The position numbers were made by a program, and so were the translations under genes. The notes under the pieces were generated by a model. The model made no database searches. It saw only the letters and a list, made by a program, of their open reading frames with translations, and was not told the origin of the DNA. Source: Methanosarcinales archaeon (GTDB lineage: Archaea; Halobacteriota; Methanosarcinia; Methanosarcinales; Methanocomedenaceae). From it: a stretch of 9,244 bases of DNA. Below, one piece after another: positions 1 to 5,960 of this stretch (within the stretch, counting starts at the first letter, position 1; every line of letters starts with the position of its first letter). The DNA lies in NCBI GenBank assembly GCA_013330355.1, contig DUIM01000020.1, positions 1 through 9,244 of the forward strand. The letters are read 5' to 3'.

Positions 1-1
1 A

Positions 2-877
2 GTTGTCGACCTGGTAAGGGAAGCGGGTGGCATCCCCTTTGTCACCGACACCACAACACTGTACAAGGGTATGAAACTCAATGCTGCAAACCTGATATGG
101 GCCGCGGCAATGAATGGTTTTACCCAGGCCGGCATGAACGCACCGTTCATTGTAGCAGATGGACTACTTGGGGATGATGCTGTGAAAGTGGATCTGGATG
201 GCTCGATACTTAAGAATATCACCGTGGCATCAGCTATCGCAAAAGCCGATTCCATGATAGTTCTGTCCCATGGCAAGGGACACCCTGGCTCGGGTTTTGG
301 GGGCGCTGTGAAGAACTTGGGGATGGGGTGTCTTGACAAGGAAGGTAAAACTAAAGTTCATGAAGTAGGCAGGCCCATCATCGACATTGAAAAATGCACC
401 GGCTGCGGCGACTGCATTGATATCTGCGCATGGAATGCCCTGATATTGGGAGATGGCCATGCCAGGGTTGACTGGAACCTGTGCCGGGGAGAACTGGCAT
501 GTCTGGATTCATGCCCCTGTCAAGCTATCATTGCACCCGATAATGTGGATGTGGAGATGCAGAAGCTGCTGGGTGAGGCAGCATTTGGACCCATCAAGTG
601 CCTGTCAGGCAGGATAGGTTACATCAACTGGATCTATGACCTGACCCCTGGCTGTGACTGCTTCAATTTTTCTGCACCCCATTTTGCTGATGATGTTGGT
701 ATTACGGCATCAACCGACCCGGTGGCCATAGATGCAGCCACTGTGGATCTGATAAACATGAAAATGAGGCATCATGGCAAGAGTATAACCGATGTGTGGG
801 GAGTGGACCCGGTCGTACATCTGAAGTATGCTGAGCAGATCGGTTGCGGGAGCATAGAATATTTCCTGGTGGAATAA
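2..877 (+). CDS. DUF362 domain protein with ferredoxin-type iron-sulfur insert (5' partial)
   Basis: The frame is open from the first complete codon at position 2, so the start lies outside the window; the ATG at 71 is internal. 291 residues are visible. The N-terminal and C-terminal parts match the DUF362 pattern (VREAGGIPFVTDTTTL near the start; SAPHFADDVGITASTDPVAIDAAT near the end). A ferredoxin-like insert lies in the middle. Its first motif, at 395-430, is a full CxxCxxCxxxC (CTGCGDCIDIC). The second, at 482-514, is C-x5-C-x3-CP, with Glu (491-493) where the second Cys is normally found and an extra Cys at 518-520. The family is common in methanogens and anaerobes, but its reaction is not established; electron transfer or a redox cofactor role is inferred from the clusters. 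It converges on the sulfite-reductase-like gene. Family is confident, function unknown. Confidence 0.85.
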   Translation, partial: VVDLVREAGGIPFVTDTTTLYKGMKLNAANLIWAAAMNGFTQAGMNAPFIVADGLLGDDAVKVDLDGSILKNITVASAIAKADSMIVLSHGKGHPGSGFGGAVKNLGMGCLDKEGKTKVHEVGRPIIDIEKCTGCGDCIDICAWNALILGDGHARVDWNLCRGELACLDSCPCQAIIAPDNVDVEMQKLLGEAAFGPIKCLSGRIGYINWIYDLTPGCDCFNFSAPHFADDVGITASTDPVAIDAATVDLINMKMRHHGKSITDVWGVDPVVHLKYAEQIGCGSIEYFLVE

Positions 878-918
878 GTTTTCCAAGATTTTGTCCCACC
901 CATTCTATAAACTTTCAA

Positions 919-995
919 GTGTCGACACCACATAAGTTGAGATTATCGGAATAGTACCTGAAAAGCGCCTGAATTGAAACTTTCAAAATTATCGG
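919..995. repeat. Short palindromes and split direct repeats in a convergent intergenic gap
   Basis: This gap between two convergent genes holds a 10-bp palindrome GTGTCGACAC (919-928) and a 13-bp inverted repeat TTGAAA-C-TTTCAA (974-986). The decamer AAACTTTCAA occurs at 909-918 and 977-986, and ATTATCGG at 942-949 and 988-995, in the same order both times. No reading frame, tRNA or clear terminator for the upstream DUF362 gene is visible here. The meaning is unknown. Confidence 0.4.
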
Positions 996-1085
996 TCCTA
1001 CTAAATCACAATGCTACGCCATGTAGAGTTTAGACGGTGAAGCTGAAAAATTCAAAAATAAGTCTTTTCCGACAGTCTCTACAGT

Positions 1086-1124
1086 AAAAAAAAGAGATGG
1101 ATTGGTCAATATCCGGAACCAATC
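1086..1124 (-). terminator. Probable terminator of the sulfite-reductase-like gene
   Basis: On the minus strand, 18 nt after the stop codon at 1142, a 7-bp stem (GATTGGT 1100-1106 pairing with ACCAATC 1118-1124) with an 11-nt loop is followed by eight uninterrupted T residues (complement of 1086-1093). Archaeal termination depends mainly on oligo-T, so the T tract alone would be adequate. The stem is weak in GC, and its role is inferred. Confidence 0.55.
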
Positions 1125-1141
1125 ACACCTTATAATAGTCA

Positions 1142-1816
1142 CTATTTAAGTACACCCTTAGAAAACTCAGTAAACCCGATTCGATCTATGAGTTCACCCA
1201 AACGCTCTTTTGGCTTACCATTAGTCGCATAGTAGTCAATGATATCCTGCGTCACTTTCATTGCATCATCCATAGATTCAACATAAGTCAGTTCAGTTCC
1301 AATTCTTGGCTTCCTGCCAGCCTCACCACCAACTACTACTTTGAATCCATTCTTGATTCCAAAAAACCCAATATCCTTCACCCATGACTCAGCACAGCAG
1401 TTCGGACATCCGGATACTCCCATCTTGAACTTAGCTGGCAGACTCAAACCATGGTATGCATCATGCAGCGCCATCCCAAGGCTCAAACTGTCTGAGACAG
1501 CTCGTTTACAGAATGCAGTTCCGGGACATATTTTAACACTTCGAACACACAGCCCGATCGCAGCACCAGGGTTCATCCCAAGGTCTTTCCAGGCATTATC
1601 AATATCTTCTTCTTTAAGCCCAACAATCACCATGCGCTGTGCACTTGTGATCTTTATTGCTGCTGCATTATATTTTTCTGCAACATCAGCGATTTTTCTC
1701 AAAATTTCCGGCGGTACAACACCAGCAGGTGTATCAGGTGCTATTGCATATGTTTCCCTGTCTCTTTGCAGTACTGCTCCTTTCTCAGGAAGATCTGTTT
1801 TCTTTTCATCAGCCAT
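1142..1816 (-). CDS. Small dissimilatory sulfite reductase-like protein (Dsr-LP type), siroheme/[4Fe-4S]
   Basis: This is a 224-residue member of the nitrite/sulfite reductase fold family. The siroheme-[4Fe-4S] ligand pattern is complete: C97 and C103 (CPGTAFC, Cx5C), then C137 and C141 (CPNCC, Cx3C, with an extra C140). Basic residues around QR (residues 60-61), VRSVK and KFKMG sit where sulfite and siroheme carboxylates are held in relatives. It has the length of the smallest group of methanogen Dsr-like proteins and lacks both the ferredoxin insert of DsrA/B and the F420H2 domain of Fsr. The in-vivo substrate of this group is unsettled: sulfite detoxification, assimilation or another siroheme reaction are all possible. 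I chose the ATG at 1816 over 1822 because AAGGAG (1830-1825) is 8 nt from the first but only 2 nt from the second. The gene diverges from an Lrp-type regulator. Confidence 0.9.
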   Translation of the reverse strand: MADEKKTDLPEKGAVLQRDRETYAIAPDTPAGVVPPEILRKIADVAEKYNAAAIKITSAQRMVIVGLKEEDIDNAWKDLGMNPGAAIGLCVRSVKICPGTAFCKRAVSDSLSLGMALHDAYHGLSLPAKFKMGVSGCPNCCAESWVKDIGFFGIKNGFKVVVGGEAGRKPRIGTELTYVESMDDAMKVTQDIIDYYATNGKPKERLGELIDRIGFTEFSKGVLK

Positions 1817-1824
1817 TTTCATAA

Positions 1825-1830
1825 CTCCTT
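1825..1830 (-). promoter_or_regulatory. Ribosome binding site deciding the Dsr-LP start
   Basis: AAGGAG on the minus strand. The spacing of 8 nt to the ATG at 1816, against 2 nt to the ATG at 1822, favours the internal methionine. Confidence 0.7.
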
Positions 1831-1848
1831 AATTAGTGTCTGGTACGC

Positions 1849-1865
1849 AAACCTTTTAAAGGTTT
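1849..1865. promoter_or_regulatory. 17-bp palindrome over the Dsr-LP core promoter; candidate Lrp operator
   Basis: AAACCTTT-T-AAAGGTTT is a perfect inverted repeat with 8-bp arms around one base. Read on the minus strand its centre is TTTAAAAG, a plausible archaeal TATA-like box about 40 nt before the Dsr-LP ATG at 1816. A protein on this palindrome would block TBP/TFB. Because the divergent neighbour encodes an Lrp-type regulator, and such proteins often bind palindromes, it is the natural candidate ligand. The binding is inferred. Confidence 0.5.
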
Positions 1866-1890
1866 ATCAATATGCTAATGTTTATTACGA

Positions 1891-1917
1891 ATATATAACT
1901 TTATGGTGCGAAATTCG
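1891..1917 (+). promoter_or_regulatory. Candidate promoter and autoregulatory site of the Lrp gene
   Basis: The TATA-like ATATATAA at 1891-1898 is followed by a second small palindrome, CGAA-A-TTCG, at 1909-1917, just ahead of the expected transcription start near 1920. The placement fits an autoregulatory operator. It is shorter than and different from the 1849-1865 palindrome, so it is less secure. Confidence 0.35.
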
Positions 1918-1964
1918 TCATTGGATTCCACATGCCAGATATAAACCAACGTGATGATAATACA

Positions 1965-2414
1965 ATGATAGACGAAAAAGATTTAACGATAATAAATATG
2001 CTGCGTGAGAACGCACGCACTCCATTCACAGAAATTGCATCAAGGCTGGATGTTAGTGAATCAACTATACGAAAGCGTATCAAAGCACTTGAAAAAAATG
2101 GCGTAATAACACAATACACCGTTGTTGTTGATCCAATAAAACTCGGTTACAACTCGGTGTCAATGGTCGGTATAAATGTTGAATCAACACATCTTCTGGA
2201 TGTCGCAATGCGAATGACCGAATTTCCAGAGGTGAAATTTGTTGCAACTTCAACAGGAGATCACATGATCATAACAGAGATCTGGCTTAATGACAGCAAA
2301 GAACTTGGCAGGTTTATTACTGAGAACATTGAAACACAGGAAGGCGTAAAGAATGTATCTCCAACCATTATCCTGGAGAACTGGAAAGTGCATAGCGGAT
2401 ATCTCCTGCCGTGA
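1965..2414 (+). CDS. Lrp/AsnC family transcriptional regulator
   Basis: This is a 149-residue protein of standard Lrp/AsnC length. The N-terminal winged helix-turn-helix opens with the family signature MIDEKDLTIINMLRENART and continues through FTEIASRLDVSESTIRKRIK (residues 21-40) and LEKNGVI. Residues about 65-140 form the RAM/AsnC-C ligand and oligomerisation domain (VSMVGINVE, VKFVATSTGDHMIITEI). I chose the ATG at 1965 over an in-frame ATG at 1932. Homologues start at this MIDEKD-type motif, GTGAT (1951-1955) sits 9 nt upstream as a partial Shine-Dalgarno match, and nothing comparable precedes 1932. Family members usually control a divergent neighbour and themselves, often with an amino acid or small metabolite as effector. 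Here the target would be the sulfite-reductase-like gene. The gene is clearly more AT-rich than the fbp and pilin-like genes. Confidence 0.92.
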   Translation: MIDEKDLTIINMLRENARTPFTEIASRLDVSESTIRKRIKALEKNGVITQYTVVVDPIKLGYNSVSMVGINVESTHLLDVAMRMTEFPEVKFVATSTGDHMIITEIWLNDSKELGRFITENIETQEGVKNVSPTIILENWKVHSGYLLP

Positions 2415-2453
2415 TCATTAATTATGGAATTATTGATCTGACGATCCAATGAT

Positions 2454-3206
2454 CTAATGAAGTTCTTTCTCTACAGCCTCCCGAATAATATATCCTCCTT
2501 TATGCAGTATGGTATCTTCCAGTTGCACATCCCGATCCATGCTGGCTGTACATGGATATGAGTGATGGGCATTTGAGACCGTTTCTTTATAATCTGCAGT
2601 ATCTGACCACTTTAATTTCCTTGCTACAAACCATGTGCTTCCACAGGGAGCGTCCCTTAGTACTTCTACTCTGGTAAATAATCTGCCGTCTTCACTCAAA
2701 CGTATCTTTAGTTCAGGTTTACCAAACCCGAGCTTTACGAACATATCAATCACAGGCTTACCTGTTAGTGTTAATGAGCAGAACGGCTTGGGGAACTCAC
2801 ATTCTATACCGATGGATTCAAGTTTTTCACGTATCTGTTTTTGAAGCCCTGGTGGTGCCCAGCCCGGCTCTTCCACAGGAACGATCACGGCCCTGGCATT
2901 TATTGATTCTGCTAATGCAGGGATATCAGCCAGCAGGTCCGGGTGGATGCCCAGAGCAATGATCAGGTCACAATGTCTCATCTCAGGAAACAGGTCTGTT
3001 GGATCTTCAATAAAATCAGGCAGGTCTGATGGAAGTTCATGGGTCTCATACACCATATCTGCAAAAGAGATCCTGCCTGCGCGGCACTTATCACACAGAT
3101 CGCCGCAGGCCGTGCAGAAATTACTGAGATTTACCAGGTTTCCAACAACTTTTTTTCCAAACTCACCTGAATACAATATGCAGATCCGCATATATCCCTC
3201 TGTCAT
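2454..3206 (-). CDS. DUF166 family protein, cysteine-rich
   Basis: A 250-residue protein matching DUF166 (Pfam PF02593, which has carried a putative thymidylate synthase label; I do not consider that proven). Near the N-terminus MRICILYSGEFGKKV precedes a CxxC-x3-CxxC knuckle (C31, C34, C38, C41). A Rossmann-like LIIALGIHPDLL (81-92) follows, then EEPGWAPPGLQ, DAPCGSTWFVARKL (C188) and HHSYPCTASM (C219) with a C-terminal LHKGGYIIREAV. The four-cysteine knuckle and later conserved cysteines suggest a metal or iron-sulfur site; relatives include selenoproteins in some bacteria. The ATG at 3206 overlaps the upstream gene's stop as ATGA, indicating translational coupling. The ATG at 3191 has a better Shine-Dalgarno (GAGGG) and would begin at MRICILYSG. 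The gene converges on the Lrp gene with a 39-nt gap. Family is fairly sure, activity unknown. Confidence 0.8.
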   Translation of the reverse strand: MTEGYMRICILYSGEFGKKVVGNLVNLSNFCTACGDLCDKCRAGRISFADMVYETHELPSDLPDFIEDPTDLFPEMRHCDLIIALGIHPDLLADIPALAESINARAVIVPVEEPGWAPPGLQKQIREKLESIGIECEFPKPFCSLTLTGKPVIDMFVKLGFGKPELKIRLSEDGRLFTRVEVLRDAPCGSTWFVARKLKWSDTADYKETVSNAHHSYPCTASMDRDVQLEDTILHKGGYIIREAVEKELH

Positions 3207-3493
3207 GTTCCAAATGCTTGCTTAAAGCTGTCCATCAACTCTTGAGTATTGTGTACTCTTCTTGAATATTTCTTATTTTTCTTAATAACGCTTAAATGAA
3301 CAGATGGTGTTTCAACAGGTTCGCCAAAAATACCCTGCATGATCCCGGCAAAGATATTCTGGGTCTTTTTATCTTCGAGATCAAGTTCCCCGAAATGTGC
3401 AAACCATATACCGAGCTTATTATCTCCCGAGCTTATGGTTATTTTCCTTATCCTGTGTTCCCACCATGTATGTACCTTGATATCGTATTCCAT
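3203..3493 (-). CDS. Hypothetical 96-residue protein coupled to the DUF166 gene
   Basis: I do not recognise the family. The 96 residues have no cysteine, no signal peptide and no membrane segment. The sequence looks like a compact globular protein: a beta-rich start with a WW pair (residues 10-11), GIWFAHFGELDLEDKK in the first half, a central helix (IFAGIMQGIFGE), and a basic stretch KKNKKYSRR followed by a helix ending FKQAFGT. GAGG 7 nt before the ATG is a good ribosome binding site. The stop overlaps the start of the DUF166 gene by ATGA, so the two proteins are probably made together and may act together. Confidence 0.75.
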   Translation of the reverse strand: MEYDIKVHTWWEHRIRKITISSGDNKLGIWFAHFGELDLEDKKTQNIFAGIMQGIFGEPVETPSVHLSVIKKNKKYSRRVHNTQELMDSFKQAFGT

Positions 3494-3533
3494 ATTTATT
3501 CCTCTATATTAATAATATACTCTTCTTATTCAA

Positions 3534-3585
3534 TACTTCCGAATACCCTTACTTCCGAGTACTCCTACTTCTGATTAGTAATCAG
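3534..3585. repeat. 16-bp tandem repeat followed by a 15-bp palindrome upstream of the 96-aa/DUF166 operon
   Basis: Two 16-bp units (3534-3549 and 3550-3565), both starting TACTTCCGA, are followed by a third partial unit TACTTCTGA (3566-3574). The last unit runs into a perfect palindrome, CTGATTA-G-TAATCAG (3571-3585). The block begins about 40 bp upstream of the start codon at 3493, where a regulator or transcription factor could bind. The function is inferred. Confidence 0.45.
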
Positions 3586-3689
3586 TTAGTCTTTATTCCT
3601 TACAATGTGTCAAAAATTTATAACAGTATATGCAATTTTCCATAATAAAAAGGATACCATCTTACGGCGCTGTCCGCTGCACATTTTGC

Positions 3690-3726
3690 AAAGTGGGTAT
3701 CATAGTGTGACTATAATATCCACTTT
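3690..3726. repeat. Near-perfect 17-bp hairpin with a 3-nt loop in the intergenic gap
   Basis: The arms at 3690-3706 and 3710-3726 pair along 17 positions with two non-Watson-Crick pairs, one of which can be a G-U wobble. The loop is GTG. It lies 57 nt beyond the cyclophilin stop codon on the minus strand. No T run follows directly on either strand, so it is not a textbook terminator. It could be a 3' RNA-end stabiliser, a small RNA element or a remnant of a miniature repeat. The remainder of 3494-3782 shows no gene. Confidence 0.55.
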
Positions 3727-3782
3727 ATCTTAATGTGAAAGATCTCTTATAGCTTACAGGGAGCTCACAGGCAAGTTCCTAC

Positions 3783-4208
3783 CTACTCTTCAACAACCTT
3801 TACCTGTTTCATCACGTCGCCCTGCTTTATAGCATTCACCACATCCATACCTTCGACCACCTGGCCGAATACGGTATGCACGCCGTCAAGATGGGGCTGG
3901 GGTGAGTGGGTGATAAAGAACTGGCTGCCACCTGTATCCTTTCCGGCATGGGCCATCGAAAGTGTGCCTTTGAGGTGTTTTTTTGGATTTATCTCGCATT
4001 TTATGGTATATCCAGGCCCGCCTGTGCCGTTACCTACGGGACAGCCGCCCTGTACCATGAAATCCGGGATAACCCTGTGGAATTTGATCCCGTTATAGTA
4101 TCCCTTGTTTATCAGTTTGACAAAATTCGCCACAGTGTCGGGGGCGTCATCTTCGAATAGTTCCAGTACAATATTGCCTTTATCTGTTTCAATCATTGCT
4201 TTTTTCAT
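3783..4208 (-). CDS. Cyclophilin-type peptidyl-prolyl cis-trans isomerase
   Basis: A complete single-domain cyclophilin of 141 residues, which would catalyse cis-trans isomerisation of proline bonds during protein folding in the cytoplasm. It has no signal peptide. The active-site stretch is intact: [13 protein letters not shown] (residues 43-55) gives the catalytic Arg45 plus Phe50, Met51 and Gln53, and GSQFFIT (94-100) gives the second half of the pocket. Position 111 is His where eukaryotic CypA has Trp, as usual in prokaryotic forms, so weak cyclosporin binding would be expected. GAGGT about 9 nt upstream of the ATG is the ribosome binding site. An AT-rich TATA-like box (minus-strand TATTAAAT, complement of 4247-4254) lies about 40 nt ahead of the start. 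It appears to be transcribed alone. Confidence 0.95.
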   Translation of the reverse strand: MKKAMIETDKGNIVLELFEDDAPDTVANFVKLINKGYYNGIKFHRVIPDFMVQGGCPVGNGTGGPGYTIKCEINPKKHLKGTLSMAHAGKDTGGSQFFITHSPQPHLDGVHTVFGQVVEGMDVVNAIKQGDVMKQVKVVEE

Positions 4209-4275
4209 AATTGTTTACCTCAATGCAGGATTAATGGACGGGGTTGATTTAATAGTTTATGTCTAGTCAAACGTT

Positions 4276-4314
4276 GTGCCGGCACACCCAACCGCAGCAG
4301 AGCTGCGGGGTATA
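4276..4314 (+). repeat. 39-bp hairpin repeat, copy 1 (inverted partner at 5961-5999)
   Basis: This copy starts with the palindrome GTGCCGGCAC (4276-4285) and contains a 7-bp stem, CCGCAGC (4292-4298) with GCTGCGG (4302-4308), around the loop AGA. It matches the reverse complement of 5961-5999 at 35 of 39 positions with no gaps. It lies between the cyclophilin promoter region and the end of the fbp operon. Confidence 0.8.
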
Positions 4315-4386
4315 ACGACTAAGATCAAAGACTTTAGAACGATCTCGAAAATTTCAAATAACAGTTCTCCTGAATTTTTTCATCCA

Positions 4387-4869
4387 TCATCTGAAAGTCC
4401 CGCGCCCTGATATGCCGCCTACAACCTCTTCAAGTTCAAAGTCAAGACATTCCGGGACACCTGCCCTGAAAATATACACATTAAACCCGGATTTCCTTGC
4501 ATCGGTAATGGCATTTTCCTGCAGGTTGCTAAGGTCGGACTGCAGGGTTTTTAGAATGCACAAGGACATATTGTTATTAATCTTAAGCAGGAAATTGAAC
4601 ATATCCGGGCAAGTCTGTAGCAGGCTGGCCAGAACAGTCAGTTTATCCCATCTGTTGGACAGGTGGAAGCTCTTTTCTGCCGAATTTTCAACGTACCAGT
4701 CACGGCTCATATAAGGATACCTGGAATACTGTTCGTTTACGACTTCTACTGCCCCTATGATCTTGTTGCCTGATAACCTGATGTCAGTAAATTTCCACCC
4801 CTGTTCGGTAAAATACCTCTGTGCCAGTATATGCCCGACCTGTTCAATGTCCTCTGCCAGGAGATCCAT
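4387..4869 (-). CDS. Hypothetical 160-residue protein following fructose-1,6-bisphosphatase
   Basis: I do not recognise the family. The 160 residues have no signal peptide or membrane span. The first 30 form a likely helix (LLAEDIEQVGHILAQRYFTE) leading into a beta segment WKFTDIRLSGNKIIGAVEVV, then an aromatic, charged stretch (EQYSRYPYMSRDWYVE). A leucine-rich helical middle follows, and then a beta segment FNVYIFRAGVPE with an acidic helix and the glycine-rich end GGISGRGTFR. Two cysteines fall in the helical middle and one near the C-terminus (PECLDF). The ATG is one base after the TAA of fbp, so it is almost certainly co-transcribed and translationally coupled with it. The link suggests a role tied to sugar phosphate metabolism, but that rests on position alone. 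Confidence 0.75.
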   Translation of the reverse strand: MDLLAEDIEQVGHILAQRYFTEQGWKFTDIRLSGNKIIGAVEVVNEQYSRYPYMSRDWYVENSAEKSFHLSNRWDKLTVLASLLQTCPDMFNFLLKINNNMSLCILKTLQSDLSNLQENAITDARKSGFNVYIFRAGVPECLDFELEEVVGGISGRGTFR

Positions 4870-4870
4870 G

Positions 4871-5770
4871 TTATGTTCCAGACCCTTTTACAATTGATTC
4901 AATTAAAGCGATCTCCCGTTTCCCACCCACATATATGGGTGTGCGGTCCGAGACCGAGGTGGGTTTTACGTCAAGCAGGTTACCCCTTCCAGTGGATATG
5001 GCACCTCCTGCTTCGCTTACCATTTTACCCATAGGCGTTCCCTCGAACAGCAGCCTGAGTTTTCCCGAATCCTTGCCTGCAAATGCGGGATAAGTGAACA
5101 AACCCCCTTTGTGCAGTATCTGGTGTACATCTGCTACAAATGATCCCGAAAACCTCAGTTTGTAACCTTCGGATTCAAGCTGCTCAATGAACTGCTTATG
5201 GTAGGGCAGGTAATCCTTGCGTAGGGCTCCGGGAGCGTATAACTTGCCGTCGGGGATGGTCAGGTTCTCCTGCATCAATGTGAAGCGCCCGTCATTACCC
5301 ATGACGAACTCATGCACGCCAGTGCCTGTGGTATAGGTCAGTGTAGTAAGCGGTCCGTACAGGATGTACAGTGCACCCACCATGGTATTGCCCGGCTCCA
5401 GCACATGGCCCGGATAAAGGCCCACGATCGTGCCGACTGCCAGGTTCACGTCTATGAGGGATGAACCGTCCAGTGGGTCAATGGTCACACCGAACTGGTT
5501 AATCGCACCATCTACCTCGATGATGTCGGGCTGTTCTTCTGTAGCGATCCACCTGACAAGTCTTGATCCCTTGAGGGCATCTATCAATACCTCATCAGCC
5601 CATTTATCAAGGGCCATCTGTGTTTCACCGTAGACGTTCTTTGTGTCAGCTGCCCCTCTTGCACTTAAAAAGCCTTCTTTGATAACTCCGGCCTGTTCAC
5701 TGAACAGCATGATCAGCTGCGATAGTTTTTCATCTGTTCCCTTTTCCTTTAAAAAATCATTAAGTTCCAT
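4871..5770 (-). CDS. fbp: Fructose-1,6-bisphosphatase, class I
   Basis: A 299-residue class I FBPase/inositol-monophosphatase-fold enzyme, which would remove the 1-phosphate from fructose 1,6-bisphosphate in gluconeogenesis using divalent metal. Metal-site residues are present: TEEQ (78-80 region), DPLDGSS (98-104) and EGTPM, with Glu243 as a ligand. Substrate-site blocks [11 protein letters not shown] (209-219), KLRLLFEG (237-244) and the C-terminal YVGGKREI are also clear. It is shorter than the roughly 330-residue bacterial and eukaryotic enzymes. Sedoheptulose bisphosphatase activity cannot be excluded. I chose the ATG at 5770 over 5794 because GGGAGGTT (5786-5779) is 8 nt upstream and the probable TATA box at 5817-5810 would place transcription start inside the longer version. 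Many archaea use the bifunctional class V enzyme instead. It heads a two-gene unit. Confidence 0.93.
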   Translation of the reverse strand: MELNDFLKEKGTDEKLSQLIMLFSEQAGVIKEGFLSARGAADTKNVYGETQMALDKWADEVLIDALKGSRLVRWIATEEQPDIIEVDGAINQFGVTIDPLDGSSLIDVNLAVGTIVGLYPGHVLEPGNTMVGALYILYGPLTTLTYTTGTGVHEFVMGNDGRFTLMQENLTIPDGKLYAPGALRKDYLPYHKQFIEQLESEGYKLRFSGSFVADVHQILHKGGLFTYPAFAGKDSGKLRLLFEGTPMGKMVSEAGGAISTGRGNLLDVKPTSVSDRTPIYVGGKREIALIESIVKGSGT

Positions 5771-5778
5771 ATTTCTAT

Positions 5779-5786
5779 AACCTCCC
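5779..5786 (-). promoter_or_regulatory. Strong ribosome binding site deciding the fbp start
   Basis: Minus-strand GGGAGGTT, 8 nt before the ATG at 5770. It lies inside the reading frame that would begin at 5794, which argues against that earlier start. Confidence 0.75.
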
Positions 5787-5809
5787 TGCTCCATTTCCTG
5801 TTTTACTTT

Positions 5810-5870
5810 TAATAAAACTAATCAGGATATTAGGCATAATTGATTATAGGCATTTCGGTAACCTAATATC
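5810..5870 (-). promoter_or_regulatory. fbp promoter with upstream inverted repeat
   Basis: The minus-strand TTTTATTA (complement of 5810-5817) is a plausible TATA box about 40 nt before the fbp ATG. Immediately upstream, GATATTAGG (5826-5834) and CCTAATATC (5862-5870) form a perfect 9-bp inverted repeat with a 27-bp spacer. A direct repeat TAGGCAT occurs at 5831-5837 and 5847-5853. The position upstream of TATA suits an activator pair of sites; a regulator is not identified. Confidence 0.45.
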
Positions 5871-5960
5871 ATCGGTTGGAAGCGTAAAGCAGGTAGATAG
5901 ATCCATGTAATCGAAACATATACGGGGTGCAATCTTGTTTATGTTAATAACTATGCCCCG

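Noticed and set aside
970..980. GAATTGAAAC, like the 3' end of many CRISPR repeats
   Set aside because: A single occurrence with no second repeat at spacer distance and no cas gene, so there is no array.
1341..1832. A 163-residue open frame on the plus strand
   Set aside because: It is antisense to the siroheme protein gene, whose cysteine motifs are complete; this is a shadow frame.
1932..1964. Earlier in-frame ATG for the Lrp gene
   Set aside because: There is no ribosome binding site before it, and the family N-terminus begins at the ATG at 1965.
2413..2454. Inverted GATCATT / AATGATC between the convergent Lrp and DUF166 genes, possible shared terminator
   Set aside because: The 28-nt loop is large, the stem is AT-rich and no T run follows on either strand, so support is too thin.
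4276..4314. Terminator for the fbp operon
   Set aside because: The hairpin is GC-rich, but no T tract follows on the minus strand, and the same repeat also occurs upstream of fbp. A repeat family fits better.
5771..5794. Eight-residue N-terminal extension of fbp
   Set aside because: The strong ribosome binding site lies inside this segment, and the probable transcription start falls within it.
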